NCBI GenBank assembly: GCA_030694975.1
Contig: JAUYTU010000041.1
Location: forward strand, 1-64,000
Source of the DNA: Erysipelotrichaceae bacterium
Lineage (GTDB): Bacteria > Bacillota_I > Bacilli_A > Erysipelotrichales > Erysipelotrichaceae
DNA length: 64,000 nt
Direction: 5' to 3'
Positions 1-8,085 of the stretch are shown here, one piece after another (the first letter of the stretch is position 1; each line of letters opens with the position of its first letter). The translations under genes were made by a program, and so were the position numbers. A model generated the notes under the pieces. The model was given only the letters and a program-made list of their open reading frames with translations. It was not told the DNA's origin and did no database searches.

Positions 1-22
1 GGTTTTTGCGTTCTTTATACAT
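1..22 (-). CDS. First codons of a minus-strand gene, cut by the window edge
   Basis: Read leftwards, an ATG at 22-20 opens MYKERKN and runs off the window. A ribosome site (GAGGGTG, complement of 28-34) stands 5 bases upstream, which makes this a credible gene start. Only seven codons are visible, so no function can be given. Confidence 0.55.
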
Positions 23-48
23 AATTTCACCCTCAAAATGTCCTCTTT

Positions 49-77
49 ATTTTATCATTTTTCGGATATCCGATAAA
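49..77 (-). promoter_or_regulatory. Promoter/operator region of the partial minus-strand gene
   Basis: A perfect 12-base palindrome, TCGGATATCCGA, lies at 62-73, just upstream of a possible minus-strand -10 (TAAAAT, complement of 49-54). A palindrome inside a promoter is the usual place for a repressor site, so the gene at the left edge may be repressor-controlled. The -35 box is poor. Confidence 0.4.
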
Positions 78-92
78 GATTGCCTTTCAAAC

Positions 93-136
93 AAATAAAA
101 AAACTGTCGACATCTACAATTGTATTTGTCAACAGT
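93..136 (-). terminator. Hairpin with minus-strand T-run
   Basis: Arms ACTGTCGACA (103-112) and TGTCAACAGT (127-136) pair with one mismatch; on the minus strand they are followed by a run of T (complement of 93-102). It lies upstream of the left-edge gene, so it may be a leader attenuator or end an unseen minus-strand transcript. Confidence 0.45.
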
Positions 137-139
137 CTG

Positions 140-168
140 AACTGCACTACTTAGTGCAGTTTTCTTTT
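140..168 (+). terminator. Hairpin with plus-strand T-rich tail
   Basis: Arms AACTGCAC (140-147) and GTGCAGTT (154-161) pair perfectly around a 6-base loop, then TTCTTTT. Placed 70 bases before the lactonase gene it is either a leader attenuator or a barrier to read-through; no plus-strand gene precedes it inside the window. Confidence 0.45.
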
Positions 169-234
169 GATGATTTTTCTTTTTTCTTGATTATGCATCG
201 GTTGTTGACTATGATTGAAATGGAGGTACCATTT

Positions 235-1197
235 ATGAAAATTACCATAGGAACCTATACGAAGAATGAAAGCAAAGGAATATATACCGTCGAGCTTCAC
301 GACAAACTTTGGAATATCAATATGATTCATGAAATCAGTAATCCGACCTATCTGACAAAGATGAAGGATACCTTGTTTACCGTGGTCAAAGACGGTGAAA
401 AAGGTGGAATTGCGGCTTTTCGAGCCTCAAAATTTGTGGATCAATATACAGAAGAAGGTTCTGCGCCTTGCTATGTATCCGTAATCAAAGAGCGTAATGT
501 CGTAATGACCGCAAACTATCATAAGGGTTGTGTCGATGTGTTCACTTTTGACGGAAAATTGCATCACATTCAAAAAATAGAATATGTGGAAGGATCGAAA
601 GCTCATTTCATTCAGTATGATGCTCGATACAACCTGGTATTTGTCTGTGATTTGGGATTGGATGCTATCTATGCCTATACCATTGACAAAGACAATAAAC
701 TTTCTTTCTTATCTCATTATCGTTGTGAGAAGGGATCAGGTCCACGTCATTTGGTCGTACACCCGGAAGAAAATTATGTATATGTACTAACTGAACTGAG
801 CAGTGAATTGCTCGTATTAAAGCTGGATAAGAACGGTTTTGAACTGATGAGTAAGAAGAGTTTACTTCCCGAAGGTGAAGATCAGAAGAAATGGGGAGCT
901 GCCATTCGCATGTCGAAGGATGGTAATTTCATTTATGTATCCAATCGCGGTCATGATTCGATCAGTGTGTTTGAAACACTCGAATATGGAAGGTTTGTGA
1001 AGATGATTCAAAACATTCCGACCGAAGGTATTCAACCCAGAGATTTTAATTTGAGTAACGATGATGATTATCTGGTGGTGGGGAATATGGAATCGGACTC
1101 ACTGACGTTGTTTACCAGAAATAAAACATCCGGATTACTTACGTTGGCTCAAAAGGATGTGTATGTTCCGGAACCCACGTGTATTTGGTTTGATTGA
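235..1197 (+). CDS. pgl: 6-phosphogluconolactonase, beta-propeller (lactonase) family
   Basis: A 320-residue protein of the seven-bladed propeller lactonase family (PF10282 type), which hydrolyses 6-phosphogluconolactone in the oxidative pentose phosphate pathway; relatives include YbhE and YkgB. The family features are the opening GTYT, GPRH near residue 165, QPRDF near 263 and repeated blade strands such as YVYVLTE and FIYVSNRG. There is no signal peptide, so it is cytoplasmic. The ATG at 235 was preferred to one at 154 because GGAGG sits at 222-226 and the family begins at this point. It stands alone, with a terminator just after it. Some relatives act on other lactones, so the exact substrate is inferred. 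Confidence 0.82.
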   Translation: MKITIGTYTKNESKGIYTVELHDKLWNINMIHEISNPTYLTKMKDTLFTVVKDGEKGGIAAFRASKFVDQYTEEGSAPCYVSVIKERNVVMTANYHKGCVDVFTFDGKLHHIQKIEYVEGSKAHFIQYDARYNLVFVCDLGLDAIYAYTIDKDNKLSFLSHYRCEKGSGPRHLVVHPEENYVYVLTELSSELLVLKLDKNGFELMSKKSLLPEGEDQKKWGAAIRMSKDGNFIYVSNRGHDSISVFETLEYGRFVKMIQNIPTEGIQPRDFNLSNDDDYLVVGNMESDSLTLFTRNKTSGLLTLAQKDVYVPEPTCIWFD

Positions 1198-1211
1198 AAA
1201 AATGACTTATT

Positions 1212-1240
1212 AACTGTCGGAAATCGACAGTTTTTTTTAT
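1212..1240 (+). terminator. Intrinsic terminator after pgl
   Basis: Arms AACTGTCG (1212-1219) and CGACAGTT (1225-1232), then eight T. Confidence 0.85.
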
Positions 1241-1254
1241 TTTTAGAAAAAGTG

Positions 1255-1301
1255 TTGACAACATAAAATTATGTTGTATTATTGTATTAGGTACTTAGTA
1301 C
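1255..1301 (+). promoter_or_regulatory. Promoter with two operator-like inverted repeats, gntR-ABC operon
   Basis: TTGACA (1255-1260), a 16-base spacer and TATTAT (1277-1282). An inverted repeat AACATA/TATGTT (1260-1275) fills the spacer and a second, GTACTTAGTAC (1291-1301), lies at the expected transcription start. YtrA-type GntR repressors typically control their own operon, so these are the likely binding sites. Confidence 0.7.
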
Positions 1302-1323
1302 AGTAATACAGAAAGGAGATCGC

Positions 1324-1701
1324 ATGGAACTCTTTGAATCCACAAAGCCGATTTATCTTCAAATCATGGATCTGATCAAAAAAGAGATCGCCACAGGCAA
1401 GTTACCGCCGGGCAGTCAAATGACCAGTGTCCGTGAGTTGGCGATGCAATATCAAGTGAATCCCAATACCGTGCAACGCGCATTGAGTGAGTTGGAGCGG
1501 GAAGGGTTGGTTAAAAGCGATCGAACCGTCGGACGGTTTATCAATGATCAAGGCGATATGGTGATGATGTTGAGAAAGCAAATGATTGATGAAGTGATTG
1601 GTGATTTTGTGAAAAAGGCAGTTGAACTGAACATTGAAGAAAAAGCGATATGCTCATTGATTGAGCGTTATTTATCGAGGGAGGAAAGAAAAGATGATTG
1701 A
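1324..1701 (+). CDS. GntR-family repressor, YtrA subfamily
   Basis: A 125-residue regulator. Residues 1-75 are a GntR winged helix (PIYLQIMDLIKKEI at the start, PNTVQRAL in the recognition helix, the GLV wing); the short helical tail lacks the large FadR/HutC effector domain, which defines the YtrA subfamily. Such proteins repress ABC transporter operons involved in envelope stress or antibiotic response. The ribosome site AAGGAG stands at 1313-1318. The gene overlaps the following ATPase gene by 8 bases, so repressor and transporter are made together. The signal it senses cannot be read from sequence. Confidence 0.88.
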   Translation: MELFESTKPIYLQIMDLIKKEIATGKLPPGSQMTSVRELAMQYQVNPNTVQRALSELEREGLVKSDRTVGRFINDQGDMVMMLRKQMIDEVIGDFVKKAVELNIEEKAICSLIERYLSREERKDD

Positions 1702-2383
1702 AATCAAACACGTAAGTAAAAGTTATGAAAAGACGCAGGCTCTTATCAATGTGAATCTGACATTACAGCCGGGGCGGATCATTGGTTTATTAGGTCCTAA
1801 CGGATCCGGTAAGACGACATTGATTAAAATTTTGAATGGATTATTGAGAGATTATGAAGGAGAAGTGTTGGTGGATGGCCAGCCGATTGGTGCTCACAGT
1901 AAAGGGCTGATCAGTTATTTGCCGGATGTGAACTACTTTGCCAATTGGATGAACGGGGAGATGGCTGTCAAACTGTTTAAAGATATGTATGAAGACTTCG
2001 ATGAGCCGCGTTTCCGTGATTTGATGGGTAAGTTGAAACTGGATACCAAACAATCGATGAGGAAGATGTCCAAAGGGATGAAAGAACGTTTCCAATTAGC
2101 CTTGGTCATGAGTCGTAAAGCGAGGATCTATATTTTGGATGAGCCGATTGGCGGCGTCGATCCGGCTGCACGGGAACTTATATTGAATACGATTTTGGAC
2201 AACTACGCTCCGGAGTCGTTGGTATTGATTTCCACTCATCTGATTGCGGATATTGAGAATATCTTTGATACGGTGATCTTCTTAAAAGAAGGGGAAGTCG
2301 TTTTGTTTGATGAGGCTGAGAAAGTAAGAGAAAAGGAAGGTAAGTCAATCGATGAACTCTTCCGGGAGGTATTCAGATGTTAA
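1694..2383 (+). CDS. ABC transporter ATP-binding protein (YtrB-like)
   Basis: A 229-residue ATPase with Walker A GPNGSGKT (34-41), a signature loop of the less usual form SKGMKER (about 127), Walker B ILDEP (about 152) and the H-loop STHL. It energises the membrane proteins encoded next. The ATG at 1694 is chosen over an upstream one because GAGGAAAG sits just before it and the family starts with MIEI. It ends 4 bases into the first permease gene. Its last codons (SIDELFRE) reappear in front of the second permease gene, which marks a duplication. Substrate unknown. Confidence 0.88.
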   Translation: MIEIKHVSKSYEKTQALINVNLTLQPGRIIGLLGPNGSGKTTLIKILNGLLRDYEGEVLVDGQPIGAHSKGLISYLPDVNYFANWMNGEMAVKLFKDMYEDFDEPRFRDLMGKLKLDTKQSMRKMSKGMKERFQLALVMSRKARIYILDEPIGGVDPAARELILNTILDNYAPESLVLISTHLIADIENIFDTVIFLKEGEVVLFDEAEKVREKEGKSIDELFREVFRC

Positions 2384-3225
2384 GAAAATTAGTTAAACAC
2401 GATATTTTGTCGACATACCGCGATTTCGCGGGATTATATATGGGCATGTTTGCATTTGCAATTTTAGCTGCGGTTTCGATCAATATGGATCTACGCCTTT
2501 ACTTGATTGGGATTTCAATATTTTTACTCACCGGGCTTTCCATCGCTACGGCCGTGGTAACCTTTGTTTCCATCATCCGACTCTTTGGTCGACGCATGTT
2601 TACATCTGAAGGTTATCTGACCCTGACTTTGCCAGTCACCAACACTCAGACAGTCCTTGCCAAATTATTGACCGGTGCTTTCTGGTCGGTGATGACATCG
2701 CTGATGTTTATGGTCGTTGCTGCGATATTGGCGGGTAGTGTATGGCTTTCGGTTGCGGATAGAATGTTGATTGAAGGTTATACTTGGTCGCAGTTGTGGA
2801 GCATGTTTATGGAAACCGGGTTTATGCGTATCTTAGGCTCTGGGATTCTGCTGAGCATACCGCTGGGTATAATGGAAATGTTCTACTCTTTGTTAATTCT
2901 GTTATTTGTCATCGTGTTTGTTAACACCAGTTTCGTAAAGAAGAGTAAAACAGGGATTGGCATCGTGGTCTTTCTGGTCATCAATGTGATCCTCAATACC
3001 TTCCGCTCAAACTTTATTGCCGGACCTGTCTCGGCAAACGAGTTAAACATCCAGATTTTACCGGGTATGAATAGTGTGGCTCAAGTGCTTGCAGCGCTTC
3101 GTGGATTTGAATATGAAATCAATTGGTTACAATACGCAGGAATGACAGTGTTCTATATCGTCGTATTGGCAGGCTTTGGTTATCTGACCGTATGGCTATT
3201 AAATAAAAAACTCGAATTAGAGTAG
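2377..3225 (+). CDS. ABC transporter permease, copy 1
   Basis: A 282-residue membrane protein with about six hydrophobic segments, a charged amino end, and the motif EGYLTLTLP in the first cytoplasmic loop, typical of ABC-2 type permeases that accompany YtrB-like ATPases in Bacillota. It overlaps the ATPase gene by 7 bases, so translation is probably coupled. It is a close paralogue of the next gene: both share the RKLV start, SIIRLF.RRMF, FVNTSFVKKSKT and GYLTVWLLN at the end. The pair probably forms a heterodimeric pore. Function in efflux or antibiotic resistance is inferred from the family only. Confidence 0.78.
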   Translation: MLRKLVKHDILSTYRDFAGLYMGMFAFAILAAVSINMDLRLYLIGISIFLLTGLSIATAVVTFVSIIRLFGRRMFTSEGYLTLTLPVTNTQTVLAKLLTGAFWSVMTSLMFMVVAAILAGSVWLSVADRMLIEGYTWSQLWSMFMETGFMRILGSGILLSIPLGIMEMFYSLLILLFVIVFVNTSFVKKSKTGIGIVVFLVINVILNTFRSNFIAGPVSANELNIQILPGMNSVAQVLAALRGFEYEINWLQYAGMTVFYIVVLAGFGYLTVWLLNKKLELE

Positions 3226-3289
3226 TCCAAAATCCGGAAATCCTGTAAAATATGGATAGTCGTTCTGTTATTTGAGAAAGTAGGAGAGT

Positions 3290-3335
3290 GGAAGGAATTT
3301 CTATAGATGAACTCTTCCGGGGGGGTGTTCAAATG
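3290..3335 (+). repeat. Remnant of the ATPase gene end: scar of a tandem duplication
   Basis: The 16-base string GATGAACTCTTCCGGG at 2351-2366 (end of the ATPase gene) recurs exactly at 3306-3321, and in both cases a permease start codon follows 26-27 bases later. The second copy codes for ISIDELFR, matching the ATPase tail. The permease gene was therefore copied together with its upstream junction. Confidence 0.8.
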
Positions 3336-4169
3336 GTAAGGAAATTGGTTCAATTCGACATAATGTCGACGTCTCGTGATTTTGCGGTCTTATATATGGG
3401 AATGTTTGCCTTAGCCATATTAGCCGGAACCCTAGCAAATGATATGATTATATCTTTAGCTCTGTCCATCGCGATTACCATCACAGGAGCTGTAGTGACC
3501 TTTGTTTCGATCATCCGACTGTTTAGCAGAAGAATGTTTTCAACGGAAGGTTATCTCACATTGACCTTGCCGGCAACAAGCACTCAGCAAGTTATCGCCA
3601 TGTTATTGACTGGAGCATTCTGGTCGATTATGACGATGGTGATGTTTGCAATTGCAATATTTACAATGTTTGCGGTTGCCCTATTGATTGAGGTTGGGGG
3701 TCAGTTATCTTTCGCACATGTCGACTGGCAATCTTTGCCGCAACTATGGGAAGCGATTCTCGCTTCCGAACTTACAAAAGATTTGGGCTTTTGGCTTCTG
3801 ACAGGAATTCCCATGGGAATCTTACAAATGTTCTACTCATTGTTGGTTCTGTTATTTGTTATTGTATTTGTTAATACCAGCTTTGTAAAAAAGAGCAAGA
3901 CATTGATTGGCATCGTCGTTTACCTCGCTATCGATATGATTTTAAGTACCTTCCGCGAAAACTTCATTACCCGACCGCGCAGTGATATCAGTTTTCAGAT
4001 TTCAACAGATGTAAATGGTGTTACTCAGTTAATACCTGTGGGTAGCGGATTGGAAAATGAGTTCAGCTGGTTGCAGTACGGGGGAACGGTCTTGTTCTAT
4101 ATCGTCGTACTGGCGGGTTTGGGCTATCTGACGGTTTGGCTGTTAAATAATAAACTCGAACTAGAGTAG
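3333..4169 (+). CDS. ABC transporter permease, copy 2
   Basis: A 278-residue paralogue of the preceding permease, with the same hydrophobic profile, the same EGYLTLTLP loop, the same FVNTSFVKKSKT segment and the same carboxyl end. The frame is open back to 3288, but those codons are the copied ATPase tail; ATG 3333, with a G-rich ribosome site at 3319-3326, aligns with the first codon of copy 1. The middle loop (residues 115-155) has diverged most and carries extra residues, as expected if the two subunits now have different roles. It belongs to the gntR-ABC operon and is followed by a terminator. Confidence 0.78.
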   Translation: MVRKLVQFDIMSTSRDFAVLYMGMFALAILAGTLANDMIISLALSIAITITGAVVTFVSIIRLFSRRMFSTEGYLTLTLPATSTQQVIAMLLTGAFWSIMTMVMFAIAIFTMFAVALLIEVGGQLSFAHVDWQSLPQLWEAILASELTKDLGFWLLTGIPMGILQMFYSLLVLLFVIVFVNTSFVKKSKTLIGIVVYLAIDMILSTFRENFITRPRSDISFQISTDVNGVTQLIPVGSGLENEFSWLQYGGTVLFYIVVLAGLGYLTVWLLNNKLELE

Positions 4170-4188
4170 CATGTGCTACTCTTTTTTG
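4164..4188 (+). terminator. Intrinsic terminator after the ABC operon
   Basis: Arms GAGTAGCA (4164-4171) and TGCTACTC (4174-4181), then TTTTTT. The stop codon of permease 2 is part of the left arm. Confidence 0.8.
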
Positions 4189-4207
4189 TGAATCGTTGCT
4201 CAAACAC

Positions 4208-4236
4208 TTAAAATGAAAGCGCTTTTGTGGTAAAAT
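4208..4236 (+). promoter_or_regulatory. ald promoter with a cre-like site
   Basis: A weak -35 (TTAAAA, 4208-4213), 17 bases, then TAAAAT (4231-4236). The spacer holds ATGAAAGCGCTTTTG (4213-4227), whose core AAAGCGCTTT is palindromic and resembles a CcpA cre site, though its last two positions deviate from consensus. Catabolite control of ald is plausible. Confidence 0.45.
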
Positions 4237-4267
4237 CGGAATGAACCATAAAGGAGAATTAATTAAC

Positions 4268-5383
4268 ATGATAGTAGGGTGCGTAAAAGAAATAAAGAAG
4301 CACGAATACCGGGTCGGATTGACTCCGCCACACGTACACAGCTACGTAGCTGCCGGTCATACCGTGCTCATCCAGTCGTTGGCCGGTGAGGGAAGCGGGT
4401 TTGACGATCAGGAATATGTCAATGCCGGAGCGAACGTTGTGGAAACAGCGGCTGAAGTTTGGGCGAAAGCCGAAATGATCGTTAAGGTCAAAGAACCTTT
4501 GAAGGCTGAATATGAGCATATGTGTGAAGGTCAAATCCTGTATACATATTTACATTTGGCTGCTGATAAAGACTTAACCGATGCTTTGGTTGAAAAAAAG
4601 GTAAAAGGTGTCGCTTATGAGACCATTACCGATAAATACGGTGGCTTACCGTTGTTAAAGCCGATGAGTGAAGTTGCCGGTCGATTAAGTGTTCAAGAAG
4701 GTGCTAAGTATCTGGAAAAACCTTTTGGCGGTCGCGGTGTCTTACTTGCGGGTGTACCGGGGGTTCCGAAGGGGAAAGTCGTGATCATCGGTGGGGGAAC
4801 CGTGGGTACCAATGCTGCGAAAATCGCGATTGGCATGGGTGCTGACGTTTCAATTTTAGATAAAAATATTCGCCGTTTGGAAGAGTTGGATAATTTATTT
4901 GGATCATCGATTCAAACATTGTACAGTACCGACGCTCTTGTCTTGTCACAACTTGAAAGTGCGGACTTAGTCATTGGAGCTGTCTTGATTCCAGGAGCAT
5001 CCGCTCCGAAAGTTATTAAACGCGATATGTTAAAGCGGATGCGCAAAGGGGCAGTCATTGTGGATGTTGCGGTCGATCAAGGCGGTTGCTGTGAAACAAC
5101 CCATGCGACCTATCATGATGAGCCGACCTACATCGTCGATGATGTCGTTCATTACTGCGTAGCCAACATGCCCGGTGCAACACCGCGCACTTCAACCCAA
5201 GCCTTGACCAATGCAACGTTGAGTTACGGATTAATGTTAGCGAAGTATGGATTAGAGAAAGCGTGTGCCATGGATGAACATTTGGCTAAAGGTGTCAATA
5301 CTTATGACGGATACATCACTTGTGCAGAAGTTGCTTCGGCTTTTGGTTATAAGAGTGCTGAACTGATTAAAGTGATAAAGTAA
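4268..5383 (+). CDS. ald: Alanine dehydrogenase
   Basis: A 371-residue NAD-dependent L-alanine dehydrogenase, which interconverts alanine with pyruvate and ammonia. Family marks are [14 protein letters not shown] at the start, the catalytic histidine region YLHLAA (about 93-98), the nucleotide-binding loop [10 protein letters not shown] (about 173) and [13 protein letters not shown] (about 295). The length equals that of characterised Ald. ATG 4268 is chosen over one at 4241 because the family begins MIVG.VKEI and AAGGAG lies at 4251-4256. It is a single-gene unit with its own promoter and a following terminator. Cytoplasmic, normally hexameric. Confidence 0.93.
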   Translation: MIVGCVKEIKKHEYRVGLTPPHVHSYVAAGHTVLIQSLAGEGSGFDDQEYVNAGANVVETAAEVWAKAEMIVKVKEPLKAEYEHMCEGQILYTYLHLAADKDLTDALVEKKVKGVAYETITDKYGGLPLLKPMSEVAGRLSVQEGAKYLEKPFGGRGVLLAGVPGVPKGKVVIIGGGTVGTNAAKIAIGMGADVSILDKNIRRLEELDNLFGSSIQTLYSTDALVLSQLESADLVIGAVLIPGASAPKVIKRDMLKRMRKGAVIVDVAVDQGGCCETTHATYHDEPTYIVDDVVHYCVANMPGATPRTSTQALTNATLSYGLMLAKYGLEKACAMDEHLAKGVNTYDGYITCAEVASAFGYKSAELIKVIK

Positions 5384-5417
5384 TATATAAATCGTTTGTT
5401 TATTTCAGTTGGATATT

Positions 5418-5445
5418 AAGGGCACTTTATGTGCCCTTTGCCTTT
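5418..5445 (+). terminator. Intrinsic terminator after ald
   Basis: Arms AAGGGCAC (5418-5425) and GTGCCCTT (5431-5438) followed by a T-rich tail. Confidence 0.75.
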
Positions 5446-5489
5446 GTGAAAAATCAGTGTATAATAAATATCGTGAGTGGAGGCGTATT

Positions 5490-6950
5490 ATGTTTCATAT
5501 TGCCGATGTAAAGAAATTTCGATTCTGTCCGCGCTTCTTCTGGCTTCACAACAACGGTCAGGCACTGCCTCGGATCCAGTTTGTGCGCATGGAAGAAAAA
5601 ATGACGGAATTAGCCAAAGAAAAACTGAAAATCACATCTTTTTTTATGGGTCAGCGCAATGATGGCAATGAAGTGTTTCAACAAGGATTTCAAAAGGAAT
5701 CCTGGGGAATCAATGTCCGCATGGAAGCCAAGCATTTACGCATCAAAGTGCCGTTGATGCAAAAAACCGATGATGGTTACGATATTTATTTTACGTACTT
5801 GGGCGGAAAGCCGAAGGGCGATGATGTCCGTTATTACTCTGATCAGATATGGGTCATGATGGAATTGGGCATTATGATCAAAGATATTTTCGTTATTCAT
5901 TTAAATCAGGAATACGTCCGAGAAGAACTGCTCGATATTGATCAGTGCTTAAGCATCGCCACCCATTTTTATACAAGCAAAGGGTTGCCATCGTATTTGA
6001 TCACCGATCACATTCTTGATCATGTTCATGGATTGTCTTCATCACTGGAAGAAATGGTTCGGGTATATCAGGATACAATACCGGATCCGATTAAATTACC
6101 ACGTTGTTACCGCCGCCAAAAGTGCGGCTATTATCATCAATGCTTTCCTGATGAACTATCCGATGATCACAACAGTGTTTGGACCTTGGTCAACAGCAGC
6201 AACAAGCCGCAGATGGTCAAACAGGGCATCTTGAAACTTGAAGAAATTGAAGGCGATATGATCGAAGGTGACCGGGTTCAGTATGCGCAAATCATGGCAG
6301 CACGCAATGGCGGAATTTTCTTTGATCGATTAGCCATGACCAATTGGTTGTCCAAAGTCATAAAACCGATATCATTTCTAGACTTTGAGTGGGATTTGTA
6401 TGCGATACCGCCATACCCCGGTATGCGACCGATGGAAGTACTACCATTCCAATACTCGTTGCACATGCTTACCGAAGAAGGCTTAAAGCATGAGCAGTTT
6501 CTCGGTGTTGGCGATTGCCGACTGGATTTTATTGAGAGTTTGCTCAAAAATGTACCTTCTGAGGGCACGGTATTTGCTTACAATGCCGATGGCGCAGAGA
6601 AGTTGCGGTTGCTTGAACTTGCCCGTCAGTTTCCTCAATATGAAGAACCGTTAACGGCTTTGGCAGCTCGTTTGCTCGATCTGGCACAACCGCTGTTTAT
6701 GGGATTATTCTATGATGTACGACTGGGTGGAGCTTTTACGCTTAAGAAAGTCATTGAAATCATCAATCCGGAATTTGCTTATGCCAATCTGATGATTCAA
6801 CACGGATTGGACGCGGTTGAGCTTTGGCGAAAGGCCGATATCAGTGATACATTGAGCGAACAGTTACGCGAAGATTTGTTTGCTTATTGCAAACGCGATA
6901 CCGAGGCCATGGTCGAATTATATCAATATTTAGAAAAATTGGTGAAATAG
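5490..6950 (+). CDS. DUF2779 protein: Cas4-like nuclease module joined to a DEDD exonuclease-like domain
   Basis: A 486-residue protein. The amino half resembles PD-(D/E)XK nucleases of the Cas4/AddB kind: one cysteine near the start (FRFCPRFFWL) and a cluster of three near 207-217 (RCYRRQKCGYYHQC) could bind an iron-sulphur cluster. The carboxyl half matches DUF2779, an RNase H-like 3'-5' exonuclease fold, with candidate metal ligands in FLDFEWD, AYNADGAEKL and YCKRDTEAM. It is likely a DNA-processing enzyme; no substrate is established for the family as far as I know. ATG 5490 follows GGAGG at 5478-5482. It is monocistronic, with no CRISPR array or recombination genes nearby. Confidence 0.7.
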   Translation: MFHIADVKKFRFCPRFFWLHNNGQALPRIQFVRMEEKMTELAKEKLKITSFFMGQRNDGNEVFQQGFQKESWGINVRMEAKHLRIKVPLMQKTDDGYDIYFTYLGGKPKGDDVRYYSDQIWVMMELGIMIKDIFVIHLNQEYVREELLDIDQCLSIATHFYTSKGLPSYLITDHILDHVHGLSSSLEEMVRVYQDTIPDPIKLPRCYRRQKCGYYHQCFPDELSDDHNSVWTLVNSSNKPQMVKQGILKLEEIEGDMIEGDRVQYAQIMAARNGGIFFDRLAMTNWLSKVIKPISFLDFEWDLYAIPPYPGMRPMEVLPFQYSLHMLTEEGLKHEQFLGVGDCRLDFIESLLKNVPSEGTVFAYNADGAEKLRLLELARQFPQYEEPLTALAARLLDLAQPLFMGLFYDVRLGGAFTLKKVIEIINPEFAYANLMIQHGLDAVELWRKADISDTLSEQLREDLFAYCKRDTEAMVELYQYLEKLVK

Positions 6951-6970
6951 GTGTGTATTTCACCTTTTTT
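6941..6970 (+). terminator. Terminator overlapping the end of the DUF2779 gene
   Basis: Arms GGTGAAATA (6941-6949) and TATTTCACC (6956-6964), then TTTTTT. The stop codon of the gene lies at the top of the left arm. Confidence 0.75.
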
Positions 6971-7009
6971 CTTTTCTTTTTGTTAGAATGATAAAAAGAG
7001 GTGATGGGT

Positions 7010-7999
7010 ATGCCCAATGTGATTACCCACGGACTATTGGCCAAAGAAACACTGAAACAATTACCGGTTTCAGTGGTGAAGGACGCGATTGCGAAGTATC
7101 CGCAAGCGTACCTGTTTGGCAGCAACGGTCCGGATTTTTTGTTTTATTACAATGTATGGCCTTGGCTCAACCAAAAGGAAAGCCTGCGGGTGGGTGAGTT
7201 TGGTGAGATGATTCATCGGTCGAAGATCAATGACTTTACCGATGCGATGGTCACAAAAACCATGGGACTGACCGGTAAAGCACAAATGATTTTTACTTCG
7301 TTTATAGCCGGGTATCTGACGCATTGGTCGCTCGATACGATCGCGCATCCCTTTGTTTTCTACCGTTCCGGAATCATTGCGGGGGATACCAAATATTGGC
7401 ATTTCCGCTTTGAATCCATGTTGGATGCATTGATGGTTAAGGAAGTGTTTAAGGAAGATTTGTTGAGTTACCCGACCCGAAACTTCATGAAGCTCTCCTC
7501 TGAAGAGAAGAAGGTCATCGCAAGGGGTGTCAGTGAAACTTTTACAGCGGTATATGAGGAAGAAATGAAAGTCAGTGAGGCATTGAAATGTATGAATCAT
7601 GCCTATGGCGTATTGAAATATCTCTTTGATCCGCAAACGAAATGGTTTCATAGGTTACAGGATTATGAGAAAAAAAAGAATATCTTATGGAAGTATTCCA
7701 GTCATTTGGTCATCGGTGAGTTAGATAAAGAGTACGATGTTTTAAATACAGGTCATGCGGTGTGGCGCAATCCCACCGATCCGTTATCGGAATTTACGGA
7801 GAGCTTTCCGGAGTTGTTTGATCAGGCGAAAGAACGTGCGACGTTGGCTATTTGTCGTTTTGATGAAATGCTCCATGGCAATGTACTTTCGATGGCAAAC
7901 GTGCTTCAGGATCGACAATTCAACACCGGCACCAATGATGGAAGAAAGATGGTCGTATTTGATTCTATATACGAAAAAAGCGGGGATTTTTCCCGCTAA
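7010..7999 (+). CDS. Zinc-dependent phospholipase C-like protein
   Basis: A 329-residue protein of the zinc-dependent phospholipase C family (PF00882). Histidine and aspartate motifs typical of the family are ITHGLLAKETL (residues 5-15), GSNGPDFLFYY, the pair YLTHWSLDTIAHPF (about 105-118) and NHAYGVLKYL. There is no signal peptide, unlike secreted bacterial phospholipases, so it may act inside the cell and the substrate is unknown. Three in-frame starts exist (GTG 7001, ATG 7004, ATG 7010); 7010 is preferred because AGAGGTG (6997-7003) is then at normal spacing and MPNVITHG is the usual family start. Confidence 0.7.
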   Translation: MPNVITHGLLAKETLKQLPVSVVKDAIAKYPQAYLFGSNGPDFLFYYNVWPWLNQKESLRVGEFGEMIHRSKINDFTDAMVTKTMGLTGKAQMIFTSFIAGYLTHWSLDTIAHPFVFYRSGIIAGDTKYWHFRFESMLDALMVKEVFKEDLLSYPTRNFMKLSSEEKKVIARGVSETFTAVYEEEMKVSEALKCMNHAYGVLKYLFDPQTKWFHRLQDYEKKKNILWKYSSHLVIGELDKEYDVLNTGHAVWRNPTDPLSEFTESFPELFDQAKERATLAICRFDEMLHGNVLSMANVLQDRQFNTGTNDGRKMVVFDSIYEKSGDFSR

Positions 8000-8058
8000 T
8001 ATAAGTATATCAGTTTATTATTCGTTAGAAAAGACTGATTTTTCGCAAAGAACCGTCA

Positions 8059-8064
8059 TATAAT
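8059..8064 (+). promoter_or_regulatory. -10 box of the hpf promoter
   Basis: TATAAT at 8059-8064, 22 bases before the hpf start codon; no clear -35 partner is visible, so an activator or alternative contact may help. Confidence 0.4.
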
Positions 8065-8085
8065 TAAAAAAAGGAGGATGATGTT

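Noticed and set aside
7070-7651. A 193-codon minus-strand frame within the phospholipase-like gene
   Set aside because: Composition of a shadow frame and no start signal; the plus-strand protein has clear family motifs.
7974-7999. Hairpin AGCGGG/CCCGCT with a minus-strand T-run at the end of the phospholipase-like gene
   Set aside because: No minus-strand gene lies to its right to terminate, and the plus strand lacks a T-run; probably incidental.
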